This document shows, piece after piece, positions 1 through 9,223 of a stretch of DNA of 38,465 bases. Under the pieces are notes generated by a model. It worked only from the letters and a program-made list of their open reading frames with translations, was not told the origin of the DNA and did not search any database. The DNA is from CAYHGV01 sp964356135 (GTDB lineage: Bacteria; Hydrothermota; Tepidihabitantia; CAYHGV01), in the NCBI GenBank assembly GCA_964356135.1, contig CAYHGV010000016.1:1-38465 (forward strand), read 5' to 3'. Position 1 is the stretch's first letter, and each line of letters opens with the position of its first letter. A program made the position numbers and the translations under genes.

Positions 1-72
1 TATAGCACATTCTTTCACGCCCCTCCAAGTGTTGCACTTCATTATTGAACTCGTGGATGGTAATTTTCGGGC

Positions 73-101
73 TTGACGGTTTTAAAGATTGTGCTTAATG
101 T
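73..101 (+). promoter_or_regulatory. Sigma-70-type promoter of the first cassette
   Basis: TTGACG (73-78), a 17-nt spacer and TAATGT (96-101) lie just before the AAGGAGG ribosome-binding site (108-114). The predicted start of transcription is about 107-109, which leaves a very short leader carrying the Shine-Dalgarno site. Seen by eye; no second promoter is visible in 1-119. Confidence 0.5.
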
Positions 102-107
102 AAGCTG

Positions 108-2259
108 AAGGAGGTGGTTATGGTGAGAGGTTTATTTATAATCTTCATCCTTCCCAGCTTTGGCTTTAGCCAGGGCAAGTGGGTGGAGCAGAAGAATCCT
201 TTCAGTGGTGATGAGCACTACACCTATAGCGATGTCTGCTTTCTCGATTCTCTAACCGGATATGTGCTTGCAGGTGGCCTCGTGTTGAAGACAATGGATG
301 GAGGGGAGACCTGGGAAGTGCAGGATTTGCCCATAGCTTTAGCTGGAGATGGGGTGTGTTTCCTCAACCAGCCCTTAGCAGGAGGGATCGATTTCGTAAA
401 TTCCCTGTGAGGCTGGGCCGTTGTATCTACTTGGGGAGTTTGCTTCACAGAGGATGGGGGAGCTAAATGGAATTATGTGCCGGTCTCGTTCCCCCAAACA
501 TTGAACGATGTAGATTTTGTGAACGAGAGAGAGGGCTGGGCAGTCGGTTCTAAGGGATACCCTCCACACAGTGGTATTATTCATACCGAAGACGGCGGCC
601 AGACCTGGGTGGTGCAGGATAGCTTGACATATCCAGGAGCACTTTATGGAGTCACCTTCCTCGATACCCTCAAAGGTTTTGCGGTTGGCGATTCCGGGCT
701 TATCCTCCGCACCTTTGATGGAGGCAAGACCTGGGATTCGATACCGAGCGGGACAAAGAATAACCTCTATGATATTCAATTTGCGGATAGTATGAGGGGG
801 ATAATAGTGGGAAGAGGATATTGTCTTTTGACGGAAGATGGCGGTGTAACGTGGATTGAGGGAACAGGAGGACCGGGAATGGATGTAGCCTTTCCGGATA
901 CTTTACATATCTGGACTTCTTCAGGTTATTTTAGTGGTGACGGAGGTAAAACTTGGGAATATCAAGACCTGCCGGATGTGCCCTATAATGCACTCAATGG
1001 TATCTTTTTTCCTGATACTGCGCATGGTTGGATCGTAGGGGATTATGGTAGAGTTTTCCACTATTCCATCCCTGAGGGAATCGAAGAGACGGGACAGGAT
1101 CAAAGGTCAAAAATCTACAGCCTCAAGGTATCTCCGAACCCTTTCAAGTCACTACTGATAATCAGCTTTTCGTTACCAAAAAGTTCTTATGTCTCGCTTA
1201 AAATCTATGACATATCCGGGAAGTTAGTGTGGTCGTTAGTGAATGGAGGGAAGCCTGTTGGTCAGCATAGGGTTTCTTGGAACGAAGACCTTCTGTCTTC
1301 CGGAGTATACTTTGTAAAATTGGAAGTAGACGGATTAGCTAAGGGTTATAAGAAGATAATCAAGCTGAACTGAAAGGAGGAGAGATGAAAAAGTTAATGG
1401 CGCTCTTAAGCATTGCAGCTTTACCGATGGGGATGAGTTATGCCTTCGTTCCCTATGTGAGTTCAGTCGACTCGCTACGGCTCTATCCGTGGCCTCAGAG
1501 CATAACCCTTTCTCCTCCAGCCTGCACCTTGAATGTTTTGCAGGATACTATCTGGATTGTCATCGGCAGCAATGACCCTATTACCAAAGAGGCGGCGCTT
1601 GTCTGTTCTTTGGAAATTACAAAGAACTTCTATTTTGCCATTGATACCGTTCGGGGACCTATCAAGAGAATTAGAATCGAGCAAAGGAATTCTTTACCCA
1701 ACGATACAGTGGTTATTGCCTTCGGAAAGAAGAATGACCCGCTGATTACGAGCATCAGCGGAATCAACGGTTTAATTCCTAATAAGGCTGAAGGCTATGT
1801 GTTAAAAGAGACGGTGCAGAATAAGAAACTGATAATCGTAGGAGCTGGTTATGACCACAATGGAACATTTCATTCGGCTTCGACCTTACGGGAGTTAACC
1901 GCACAGCATTGCAGGGGCCTCGTGCCAACGACAATGGTAATTCAAGACTGGCCAGACTGCGAGTGGCGAGAGGTCTCTTGGTCAGGATTGGAAGTAGGAG
2001 TCGATACATTGCTTTATCCTGATTTGTACAAAGACCGTCTTGCCCAGCTTGATTACTTCTCGTTGCTAAAGTGTGGGCAGGTGGAGCATTCTAACCATCG
2101 GTTCTATTTTAAAATGCCGGACCCGTTCAAGACACCGGATGAACCAGATACAGATAAAATTGAACTCATGAGGCAATATTACAATGATGATGTTACAAGC
2201 AACAACCTCCCCAACTTCTGGTATCCGAAATACCGGTATCAGGGGATTGAGCCGATACC
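108..2259 (+). repeat. Tandem duplication, copy A (partner 2317-4537)
   Basis: Two-gene order, ribosome-binding-site spacing, signal peptides and domain order are the same in 108-2259 and 2317-4537. Similarity ends at the sequence encoding GIEPIP. Divergence is uneven: some stretches are near-identical at the DNA level (about 2066-2110 against 4348-4392, and 2205-2236 against 4480-4512) while others retain only protein similarity. Confidence 0.75.
120..1373 (+). pseudogene. YCF48/BNR-repeat secreted protein with sorting domain, copy A, broken by in-frame TGA
   Basis: The reading frame runs from ATG 120 (AAGGAGG 5 nt upstream, the same layout as copy B) to 1373 and is interrupted only by TGA at 408-410 (codon 97). 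The sequence around it, FVNSL-stop-GWAVV, aligns with FIDSLRGWVAR in copy B at 2329, so the stop replaces an Arg position; a C-to-T change of CGA would explain it. The product has a signal peptide, repeated 'DGGxTW' motifs of the photosystem-II-stability-factor/YCF48 propeller family, and a C-terminal sorting domain beginning near SPNPF and ending GVYFVKLEV...KKIIKLN. The frame is otherwise intact on both sides, so this is either a very young pseudogene, a recoded or read-through gene, or a consensus error. A fragment restarting at 477 would lack the signal peptide. Confidence 0.75.
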
Positions 2260-2314
2260 GTATTATATGAATTTTGCTGTTGACATGTACAAAGTTTGGC
2301 TTAATTTGAGTTGA
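1385..2314 (+). CDS. Truncated paralogue of the GH20-like secreted protein
   Basis: 309 residues. AAAGGAGG lies just upstream and the N-terminus is a clear signal peptide ending SYAF. The whole product matches residues 1 to about 300 of the 1512-residue protein at 3630, including CTLNV, ASTLREL.AQHCRGLVPT, DWPDCEWREVSW, LLKCGQVEHSNHRFYF and NNLPNFWYPKYR. Similarity stops abruptly after GIEPIP, where copy A ends in an unrelated short tail and a stop. The next cassette's ribosome-binding site starts 3 nt after the stop. This is therefore the remnant of a full-length gene, cut when the tandem duplication formed. It may still be made as an exported fragment of the N-terminal domain. Function unknown. 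Confidence 0.7.
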   Translation: MKKLMALLSIAALPMGMSYAFVPYVSSVDSLRLYPWPQSITLSPPACTLNVLQDTIWIVIGSNDPITKEAALVCSLEITKNFYFAIDTVRGPIKRIRIEQRNSLPNDTVVIAFGKKNDPLITSISGINGLIPNKAEGYVLKETVQNKKLIIVGAGYDHNGTFHSASTLRELTAQHCRGLVPTTMVIQDWPDCEWREVSWSGLEVGVDTLLYPDLYKDRLAQLDYFSLLKCGQVEHSNHRFYFKMPDPFKTPDEPDTDKIELMRQYYNDDVTSNNLPNFWYPKYRYQGIEPIPYYMNFAVDMYKVWLNLS

Positions 2315-2328
2315 ACAAGGAGGTAGGG

Positions 2329-3615
2329 ATGGTGAAATACTTAGTCATACTTTTAGCCCTTGTCAGCTTTGGCTTTGGTCAGGGCAAGTGGGTCGAGCAG
2401 GAGAATCCATTTACGGGTTCCGCAACATACAGAGATGTATGTTTCGTCGACAGTCTGACTGGATATGTGCTAACATGGGGTAAGGTGGTCAAGACTGCCG
2501 ATGGGGGTAAGACCTGGGAGGTCCAGGATTTACCGGATTATCCCTCTGTTTCAGCGGTAACTGTTCTAAATAAGCCTCTTAGTGGTGGAATTATTTTCAT
2601 TGACTCATTGCGAGGATGGGTTGCAAGACCTTACGGAATAATAAATGCGACTTCTGATGGCGGCAAAACATGGAGTTGTCAATTGATCGATACTGTTGCC
2701 CCTCCCGGGTTCTACGATATAGAATTTGTTAATGAAAGAAAGGGTTGGGTAGTGGGGGATGGCTGGGCAGGAGGAGATACGTTCCGCAGCGTTATCCTCC
2801 ATACCGAAGATGGAGGTAAAAATTGGGTTTATCAGGACAGTCTTACATATCCGACACTCAACGCTGTCACCTTTTTCGACACACTCAAAGGTTTTGCGGT
2901 GGGTGATTCCGGGCTTATTCTGCGCACCCTCGATGGCGGCACGCACTGGGATTCAGTGCCGAGCGGGACAAAGAATAGTCTCTATGATATACAGTTTGCG
3001 GATAGTGTGAGGGGGATAATTGTGGCCTATCATGGCTCTAATCTGGTATCTAAGGATGGCGGAAATACCTGGGAAGAGGTAACCAATGGAGCTCACGGTT
3101 GGGACTTAGCCTTTCCCGACACTTCCCACGCCTGGTGTGTTGTTACTGGTAGTGTTGTGGGTGGAATTTATTTCTCTCAAGATGGAGGAATAACTTGGGA
3201 ACAGCAAAGCTGTGGAGTGGATATTGATTTTCTTTACGGTGTATCCTTTCCCGACACCGCTCACGGTTGGGCGGTGGGAACCCAAGGCAAAATTATCAAT
3301 TACTCTCTTGGTGCCGGTATTAAGGAGACGGACAAAACGGAGTTCGGAGATTATCAGTTGCAGATTTACCCGAACCCATTTCGTAAGGCAGTAACAATTG
3401 TCTATCAACCAGCGGTCTTCGGAGAAGTTTCTCTTAGAATATACAATGCCGCTGGATTGTTGGTTCGGAGCTTAACACTGGAATCAAAATATCATACTTC
3501 ATTCTGGGACGGCAGGGATAATCAGAGGAAAGCCGTGCCTCAAGGGGTTTATTTTTTGAAGTTTGAGGTATCAGGCAAAACTTTGGGTTGTAAAAAATTA
3601 GTTTTGTTAGACTGA
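2329..3615 (+). CDS. YCF48/BNR-repeat secreted protein with C-terminal sorting domain, copy B
   Basis: 428 residues from ATG 2329, chosen because AAGGAGG (2317-2323) sits 5 nt upstream, exactly as in copy A; TTG 2311 overlaps the preceding gene and is unlikely. The order is a signal peptide (residues 1 to about 17, ending FGFGQ), then about 310 residues of propeller repeats with recurring DGGxTW and 'D(S/T)xxGW.VG' motifs (the YCF48-like family), then a C-terminal sorting domain beginning YQLQIYPNPF and ending GVYFLKFEVSG..KLVLLD. Such domains direct proteins through the Por/type IX system and are then removed. The protein is probably surface-displayed or released. The gene precedes the GH20-like giant by 14 nt, and the pair is one transcription unit. 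The ligand is unknown. Confidence 0.85.
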   Translation: MVKYLVILLALVSFGFGQGKWVEQENPFTGSATYRDVCFVDSLTGYVLTWGKVVKTADGGKTWEVQDLPDYPSVSAVTVLNKPLSGGIIFIDSLRGWVARPYGIINATSDGGKTWSCQLIDTVAPPGFYDIEFVNERKGWVVGDGWAGGDTFRSVILHTEDGGKNWVYQDSLTYPTLNAVTFFDTLKGFAVGDSGLILRTLDGGTHWDSVPSGTKNSLYDIQFADSVRGIIVAYHGSNLVSKDGGNTWEEVTNGAHGWDLAFPDTSHAWCVVTGSVVGGIYFSQDGGITWEQQSCGVDIDFLYGVSFPDTAHGWAVGTQGKIINYSLGAGIKETDKTEFGDYQLQIYPNPFRKAVTIVYQPAVFGEVSLRIYNAAGLLVRSLTLESKYHTSFWDGRDNQRKAVPQGVYFLKFEVSGKTLGCKKLVLLD

Positions 3616-3629
3616 CGAAAGGAGGAGCA

Positions 3630-6600
3630 ATGAGACGATTGATATTAGTCTTAGCTTTAGGGGTCGGGATAGGCTATGCTTTCATCCCTTTTGTAGCTTC
3701 GGATACACTTCTGAAGCTCTATCCCTGTCCACACGGCATACAAATCACTGGACCGGCTTGCACGCTTAATGTAATTCAGCCTGAAATTCAATTGGTTTAT
3801 CAGTCGAGCAGCGGCTATCAGAGGGATGTTTATCTTACTGCGGCCAAGGTCTGTAGTGCCGAGATTTACAAGGCGTTTTATTATGGCATCGGAACGGGGC
3901 AGGGTAAGATTAACAAAATTACTATCTCAGAGGCGGGAGCCATCCCGCCGTGCCCTCAAGGTCAGGGTGTCCAGATTCTATTCGTTTTTGGCAGACGGGG
4001 AGATATGCTGGTGAGCAAAGCGCTCGATTCGTTGGATTTGAACTCAAGTGATATCCCTGGCCCGGATACAACAGAAGGCTATCTTTTGGCCTCAAAGACC
4101 AGAACCACCACACCTAAAAGACTTCTTGTCCTCTGTGCTGGGGCGACTGAAGTAGGGACAGCAAGAGGAGCGGCTACCCTCCGGCAGTTGATAGCTCAAC
4201 ACTGCCGGGGATTGGTTCCCACCGCTATGAAGGTTAGAGACTATCCGGATTGTGAATGGCGGGAGGTTTCCTGGACTGGTCTTGAAGTGGGAGGAGATAC
4301 AATAACCGATCCGCTAAAACATCAACAGCTTGATTATTTCTCGCTACTAAAGTGTGGGCAGGTGGAGCATTCTAACCATCGGTTCTATTTTATGCCGGAT
4401 TCTCTGAAAACACCTTCTGGGTCAGATGAGTATAAAATTGGAAGGATGATTAACGATTACACTGTCGATATTACCTCCAACAACCTCCCCAACTTCTGGT
4501 ATCCGAAATACCGGCATCGGGGGATTGAGCCGATACCTCTGATCAACAACTTTGAGAATCCGATTTTTCATGTGGGAGTGTGGAATCCAAACTGCATCGC
4601 CGGGACTTTTGATTCGCTCAAATTTGTGGTCGGCCAAGATATGGAAGCTACGCCAATCTATGAAATCCCTCAGATGTATAATCCCAATAACCCCTGTTTT
4701 GATGATACCTTGCAGCATACTTTCCCTAACCCTACAAGAGGTGAGCAATATAACTGGTGGTTTAACGACTCCTCCACCGGTTTTGCCCGCTGGGATGATA
4801 GTATCAAATACGCCGGTGCTGCCAGTATGATGTTTGTGTGCGACCACGGGAAGTGGATTCGTATGGTGTCGAAAAAAATCCTTTGCGAACCGGATAGTAA
4901 CAACCATTATATTTTCAGTTACTACGCCAAAACCTCCGCGAATTTCTTCTCCCAGAAAGCGACAGCGAAAATTTATGTGAAAAGCCACTCTGCTACCGTC
5001 ATTGACACTTCTTTGAAATGGGAGCGTCACTCTGCATCCATCTTTGGCCCTCAGGATTCGACCAAATGGAATGGCGTAATCGATGCCACGCTCTCCGATT
5101 GGCGAGATTTTTCTTTAGGGGTAAGCACCAAGGATTGCGATACAGTCGTTTTTTATGTCGACTTTTCAGTTCCTAATACAGCCGCTCCGTGCACGCTCTG
5201 GGTTGATGGCGACCCACTTATGAATAATCCGGGAAACCCCACTGCCCGCTATACTCACCAGCAGCGTTTCTTAGCTCAAACTCCGGCTGGCAAGGAACGG
5301 GTATGGCGGGATGGTGATTCTTTAACTTCGTCGCAATATAGTATCGATTACGGCGGACTGAGCTATGATTACGGAAATGGATTTCTCAATACTGCTGACC
5401 CTAATAATCCCAATAAAAACTTCCAATTAAAACTTAATATTGGCTCACCCGGTGATACCGTCTTTATGGCATATAACCACATCACCGGCGGCTTCTTTTA
5501 TTCCGATTTCAAACCCTCGAGCCGATGCAATTACGCATCACCGACGGTTGATTCTATTACTGCCCTGTATGACAGCACCGGAGTTGAGCTCGTCCGTAAC
5601 AATCTGCACCCGTCGTTCATTGACCACACCTATAACGAAGTAGATCAGAACTCGCTCAATAGAGATGGAAGAGTTAAAATCAAAGGTTGGACAAAGCCGA
5701 GGGTTTTAGCCGAAGATATCCATTATAATTTGAGGCACACTCGAAAAGACGATGCCTATAACAATAAAAAGCCGACTATGACTATGCTTGCGGATGGGCT
5801 TTTGCCCCAGCATCAGGGAAAAGAAACCTGGACCGCGATCGACACGATAAAAAGTAAGTATCCTCTGGACATTCCGTATATAATCCCAAAGACCTGGGGG
5901 TTTACTTTCGATAAGGATTCCGTTCTCACTTATAAAAAGCATCAGGATTCTCTTACAGCAGAAGCTGAGACCCTTGCTGACCGTGGGTTTGCTTTAGTCT
6001 TAAACCCCTTTCGAGGCAAGTATCTCTGGTGGCTGAGTACTTTAGCCTATCTCAAAGACAGCGCAGATTTCAAGCCGAAGGGATTTGCCTGGACATCGGA
6101 CACTGCTCCGGCGTGGACTGCGAGAGATTTTCGAGGCGATACCGTTAATTTTGAGTATCTGCCTTTGAGCATGGACTTGGCATGGAATCTTGATTCAAAC
6201 CGGTTCTACCGGTCAGACGACGTGCCTGATAGTGTGAAGGTCGGATACGATGCCAAGAGACTCCACATTAATAAAGGCGACATCTTCTCCCCACCGGTGG
6301 CGAATTTTCTGGTGAGGGCTGTGGGATTCGATGGAACACCGGAGGTGAATCTAATCTGGTCTCAGAATCTCAATAATGATCGGCGGAATACGACTTCCCG
6401 CTACTGTTATCGGATTGACCGTTATGACTGGAGCCGCAAGCCGCCAGAAGATCCCTGGGATACCCTTACCCTTAATTATCCTCCCACGGGTTATCCTCAT
6501 AGACCGCTGGATACTACCTGTGTTGATACTTCACCCTACTGGTCAGAGAAAAGAGTCCCACACGAGAAATACTGGGAAATTTTACACTTCGCCACGTATA

Positions 6601-8168
6601 GAATCTCGTCTTTTGATAAACTTAGCAATCAGAGCGAGTATACTTACGCGACAGCCCGTTACTCCGAGTTTCAAGTGGATTCGACAATTTTCTCAAGGGT
6701 GACTGCCTACCACTGCCAGAAAAAGCATCCAGACCCGGAAGGGGTCTTTCATCTCACCTATACCGGCGGGATGGAGGATACGATAGTTTATTATTTCCGG
6801 TTTCTGCCCGGCGAAACCAACCAGGCAAGACCTGAGACCTTGGGCATTGGTAAATTCCCTACCGTTGTCGTTAAACACGGGTTGAGTCGAGATACCCTCG
6901 GAGTTGCCTATCTTTCCCAGGGTTCGGATACAATTTATTATACCTGCCGGTTGGATTCCATGTGGCTGGGTCCATATTCACTGGTTAATTCCGACACGAG
7001 TAATGGGCTTTCGGTGCCGAGGATGGCGCTCGATGCAAAAGATACGGTTCACTTAACTTTTCTAGAAAGGAGCAGCAGCGATAGCAGCCTTATCCTCTAT
7101 TACGGAAGGTTTCATCTTACCAATCCTCAGGGAATTACCTCGGTTTCGGTTTCGCGCTGGACACCGACTGCATCGCTTATTTCCATTGACCCTTTGGGTG
7201 CAGCGGTTGCGGTAGACGAGGAGGGCAGAGCCTACTTCGGTTGGGCAGAGAATAACACCATTAAATATGGGATGAGTGGTGGCAGCGGCTTCGCAATCAA
7301 AATTCTTGGTTCTACCGCGTTACCGTGCACCTCGGTCGCAATGCACCACTTTAATCCCGCAAGTCCGGGTGCGAATGTCAGCTTGAACTGGTCGGATAGT
7401 AATGTAATTCAGCGCAGCTATTTCTACACCGGTGACACCGTCGAAATCTTCAGCGATACGGTCTATTCAGGAACCGGCCCGAGGAATGTGACGGGCACAG
7501 GTAGTTTTGTCGTCTTTGAAGAGAACGGCGGTGTCTACTCCTCTCTCTGGGATGCGGTGAACCGGACCTGGTCTTTGCCCGAGACCCTGAGCACCGACAC
7601 TCTGCCTGCCTCGTATCCCCAGATCGAAGCCGACCAGTTTATTGATAGCACTGATAATCTTCATCCGGCACGGTTCGCCATCTGGACCCAGCAGGTAGAC
7701 GCCACGCTCTACACCCTGGGCAGAGACATAAAACGGTATGAGAATTCAGGCGAATACGGCATCACGCCCTATGCGTATCTCAAAATGGGCAAAGAGCATC
7801 TCACACCGTTCACCCTCCATCGTGATGGGTTTCGTTCCTTCGGCAGCGAAGACTATATGCAGATAGACTATGGCAATGATAGCCTTGTTTATTTCTTACC
7901 CTCTCTGGAGCCGGTCGGTCGGTATCGGATTTTTGCGGAGTTCTACTTTGATACGACTGCACCCGAAAGCTGGAAGGCAAAGTTTCGGGTGAACGGCGTC
8001 ACGATCCGGGATTCGATAATCATGTATCCCGGAGAGCCGTTAAGAATTACCGAATTTTTGCCCGCTCAGGTGATAGCTATGGGTTATCTCAGGATCAAAC
8101 TTACAAACGAGCGGGGTGAGTATGTCCCGTGTTCAAGGATAATTCTTACCCGATTTAAACAAGAGTGA
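3630..8168 (+). CDS. Giant secreted protein with GH20-like N-terminal domains
   Basis: 1512 residues, AAAGGAGG 4 nt before ATG. A signal peptide (about 1-18, ending GYAF) is followed by a region (about 25-215) resembling the domain that precedes the barrel in GH20/GH84 hexosaminidases: EGYLLASK..., ARGAATLRQLIAQHCRGLVPT and the DYPDCEWREVSW strand. The next stretch, LDYFSLLKCGQVEHSNHRF ... YTVDI ... RGIEPIP, looks like the start of a GH20 barrel. I cannot find the D-E catalytic pair, so enzymatic activity is doubtful. Residues about 370-520 look like a jelly-roll binding module, and about 1030-1390 like propeller strands. The C-terminus (about 1390-1512) is another beta-rich, possibly carbohydrate-binding module and lacks a sorting domain. 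Probable role: extracellular glycan binding or degradation together with its YCF48 partner. Confidence 0.6.
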   Translation: MRRLILVLALGVGIGYAFIPFVASDTLLKLYPCPHGIQITGPACTLNVIQPEIQLVYQSSSGYQRDVYLTAAKVCSAEIYKAFYYGIGTGQGKINKITISEAGAIPPCPQGQGVQILFVFGRRGDMLVSKALDSLDLNSSDIPGPDTTEGYLLASKTRTTTPKRLLVLCAGATEVGTARGAATLRQLIAQHCRGLVPTAMKVRDYPDCEWREVSWTGLEVGGDTITDPLKHQQLDYFSLLKCGQVEHSNHRFYFMPDSLKTPSGSDEYKIGRMINDYTVDITSNNLPNFWYPKYRHRGIEPIPLINNFENPIFHVGVWNPNCIAGTFDSLKFVVGQDMEATPIYEIPQMYNPNNPCFDDTLQHTFPNPTRGEQYNWWFNDSSTGFARWDDSIKYAGAASMMFVCDHGKWIRMVSKKILCEPDSNNHYIFSYYAKTSANFFSQKATAKIYVKSHSATVIDTSLKWERHSASIFGPQDSTKWNGVIDATLSDWRDFSLGVSTKDCDTVVFYVDFSVPNTAAPCTLWVDGDPLMNNPGNPTARYTHQQRFLAQTPAGKERVWRDGDSLTSSQYSIDYGGLSYDYGNGFLNTADPNNPNKNFQLKLNIGSPGDTVFMAYNHITGGFFYSDFKPSSRCNYASPTVDSITALYDSTGVELVRNNLHPSFIDHTYNEVDQNSLNRDGRVKIKGWTKPRVLAEDIHYNLRHTRKDDAYNNKKPTMTMLADGLLPQHQGKETWTAIDTIKSKYPLDIPYIIPKTWGFTFDKDSVLTYKKHQDSLTAEAETLADRGFALVLNPFRGKYLWWLSTLAYLKDSADFKPKGFAWTSDTAPAWTARDFRGDTVNFEYLPLSMDLAWNLDSNRFYRSDDVPDSVKVGYDAKRLHINKGDIFSPPVANFLVRAVGFDGTPEVNLIWSQNLNNDRRNTTSRYCYRIDRYDWSRKPPEDPWDTLTLNYPPTGYPHRPLDTTCVDTSPYWSEKRVPHEKYWEILHFATYRISSFDKLSNQSEYTYATARYSEFQVDSTIFSRVTAYHCQKKHPDPEGVFHLTYTGGMEDTIVYYFRFLPGETNQARPETLGIGKFPTVVVKHGLSRDTLGVAYLSQGSDTIYYTCRLDSMWLGPYSLVNSDTSNGLSVPRMALDAKDTVHLTFLERSSSDSSLILYYGRFHLTNPQGITSVSVSRWTPTASLISIDPLGAAVAVDEEGRAYFGWAENNTIKYGMSGGSGFAIKILGSTALPCTSVAMHHFNPASPGANVSLNWSDSNVIQRSYFYTGDTVEIFSDTVYSGTGPRNVTGTGSFVVFEENGGVYSSLWDAVNRTWSLPETLSTDTLPASYPQIEADQFIDSTDNLHPARFAIWTQQVDATLYTLGRDIKRYENSGEYGITPYAYLKMGKEHLTPFTLHRDGFRSFGSEDYMQIDYGNDSLVYFLPSLEPVGRYRIFAEFYFDTTAPESWKAKFRVNGVTIRDSIIMYPGEPLRITEFLPAQVIAMGYLRIKLTNERGEYVPCSRIILTRFKQE

Positions 8169-8207
8169 GCTATAAAATTATAAAACTGTTCGGAAGTCGA
8201 TGTGCAT

Positions 8208-9092
8208 CTACCCCCGATAGATTTTTTCTTTGATAAACGGTTCGTCTTTGCGCCAGTCCTTCTGGACTTTGACCCACAACTCCAGGAAAACCGGACGGTC
8301 TAAGAAACGTTCGATGTCGTGTCGAGCCCGCTCGCCCACCCGCTTCAGGGCTTTGCCGCCCTGGCCGATAATAATCCCTTTCTGGGACGGTTTTTCGACA
8401 TAGATTATCGCCCGGATGAAATCCTTCCGGTTCTCCTGTTCCCGGAATTCTTCAATCTCAACCGTCGTGGAATAGGGAATTTCTTCACCGTAGCCCTCAA
8501 AGACCTTTTCCCGGATTATCTCCGCAACGAAGAACCGTTCCGGCCGCTCGGTCATCTGGTCAACGGGATAAAACGGCGCACCGACCGGCAGATGTTCGAT
8601 GATGGCGTTTTTCAGTTCGGCCATGCCATCCTGGTGCAAGGCTGAGATGAGGAAAATCTTAGCAATGCCCAGATTGGTATAAGCTTCGATCAGCGGTAAA
8701 AGGCTCTGCTTTGGTTTCGCCAGATCGATTTTGTTAATTGCCACCAGCAGCGGTTTTCCCCCCAGCTGTTTTTGCAGATTTTTGATTTCAGTTGCAGCGA
8801 GAGATTCAAACGGTTCGACGATTAAGAGCACCAGGTCGGCGTCTTCGATCGCTTCCCGGATACGTTCGACCATGATTCGCTGGAGCGGGTAGCGAGGGTC
8901 AATAATCCCGGGGGTATCTAAAAAGAGCGCCTGGTAGTTATCACCGGTTGCGATGCCGAGAATTTTATGGCGGGTGGTCTGGGGCTTGGGTGAAACGATT
9001 GAAAGCTTAAAATTCAAAAGGACATTGAGCAGCGTCGACTTACCGACGTTGGGCTTGCCGATCAAAGCAACATAGCCGGAGCGGAATTCCAT
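8208..9092 (-). CDS. era: GTPase Era
   Basis: 294 residues, the usual size of Era, the essential GTPase that binds the 3' end of 16S rRNA and helps assemble the 30S subunit. Visible motifs: G1 GKPNVGKST, the switch-I TTRHK segment, G3 DTPGI, G4 NKID, G5 SAL. The C-terminal KH RNA-binding domain carries GIIIGQGGKALKRVG and ends VFLELWVKVQKDWR. The start ATG (9090-9092) has no Shine-Dalgarno site but lies 5 nt after a -10 box, so its mRNA is probably leaderless. It converges with the giant gene at 8168 (39 nt apart, no clear terminator) and diverges from ptb. Confidence 0.95.
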   Translation of the reverse strand: MEFRSGYVALIGKPNVGKSTLLNVLLNFKLSIVSPKPQTTRHKILGIATGDNYQALFLDTPGIIDPRYPLQRIMVERIREAIEDADLVLLIVEPFESLAATEIKNLQKQLGGKPLLVAINKIDLAKPKQSLLPLIEAYTNLGIAKIFLISALHQDGMAELKNAIIEHLPVGAPFYPVDQMTERPERFFVAEIIREKVFEGYGEEIPYSTTVEIEEFREQENRKDFIRAIIYVEKPSQKGIIIGQGGKALKRVGERARHDIERFLDRPVFLELWVKVQKDWRKDEPFIKEKIYRG

Positions 9093-9097
9093 AATCG

Positions 9098-9126
9098 ATT
9101 ATTACTCGCCACCCGGACTCTGTCAA
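9098..9126 (-). promoter_or_regulatory. Promoter of era, leaderless type
   Basis: On the minus strand: TTGACA (9126-9121), 17-nt spacer, AATAAT (9103-9098), then 5 nt and the era ATG. Transcription should start at or within a base or two of the ATG. Confidence 0.65.
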
Positions 9127-9189
9127 CATCGATGATTGAGAATATCGGCCAGAAGCCAGAATCGTCTTCAAGCTGCATTTCTCGCTATC

Positions 9190-9217
9190 TTGACATCACT
9201 CATAGATTCGATAGATT
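9190..9217 (+). promoter_or_regulatory. Promoter of ptb, leaderless type
   Basis: TTGACA (9190-9195), 16-nt spacer, TAGATT (9212-9217), 6 nt, ATG 9224. No Shine-Dalgarno site is present before ptb. The distance from the -35 to the ATG (34 nt) is the same as at era. Confidence 0.65.
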
Positions 9218-9223
9218 CTGGGT

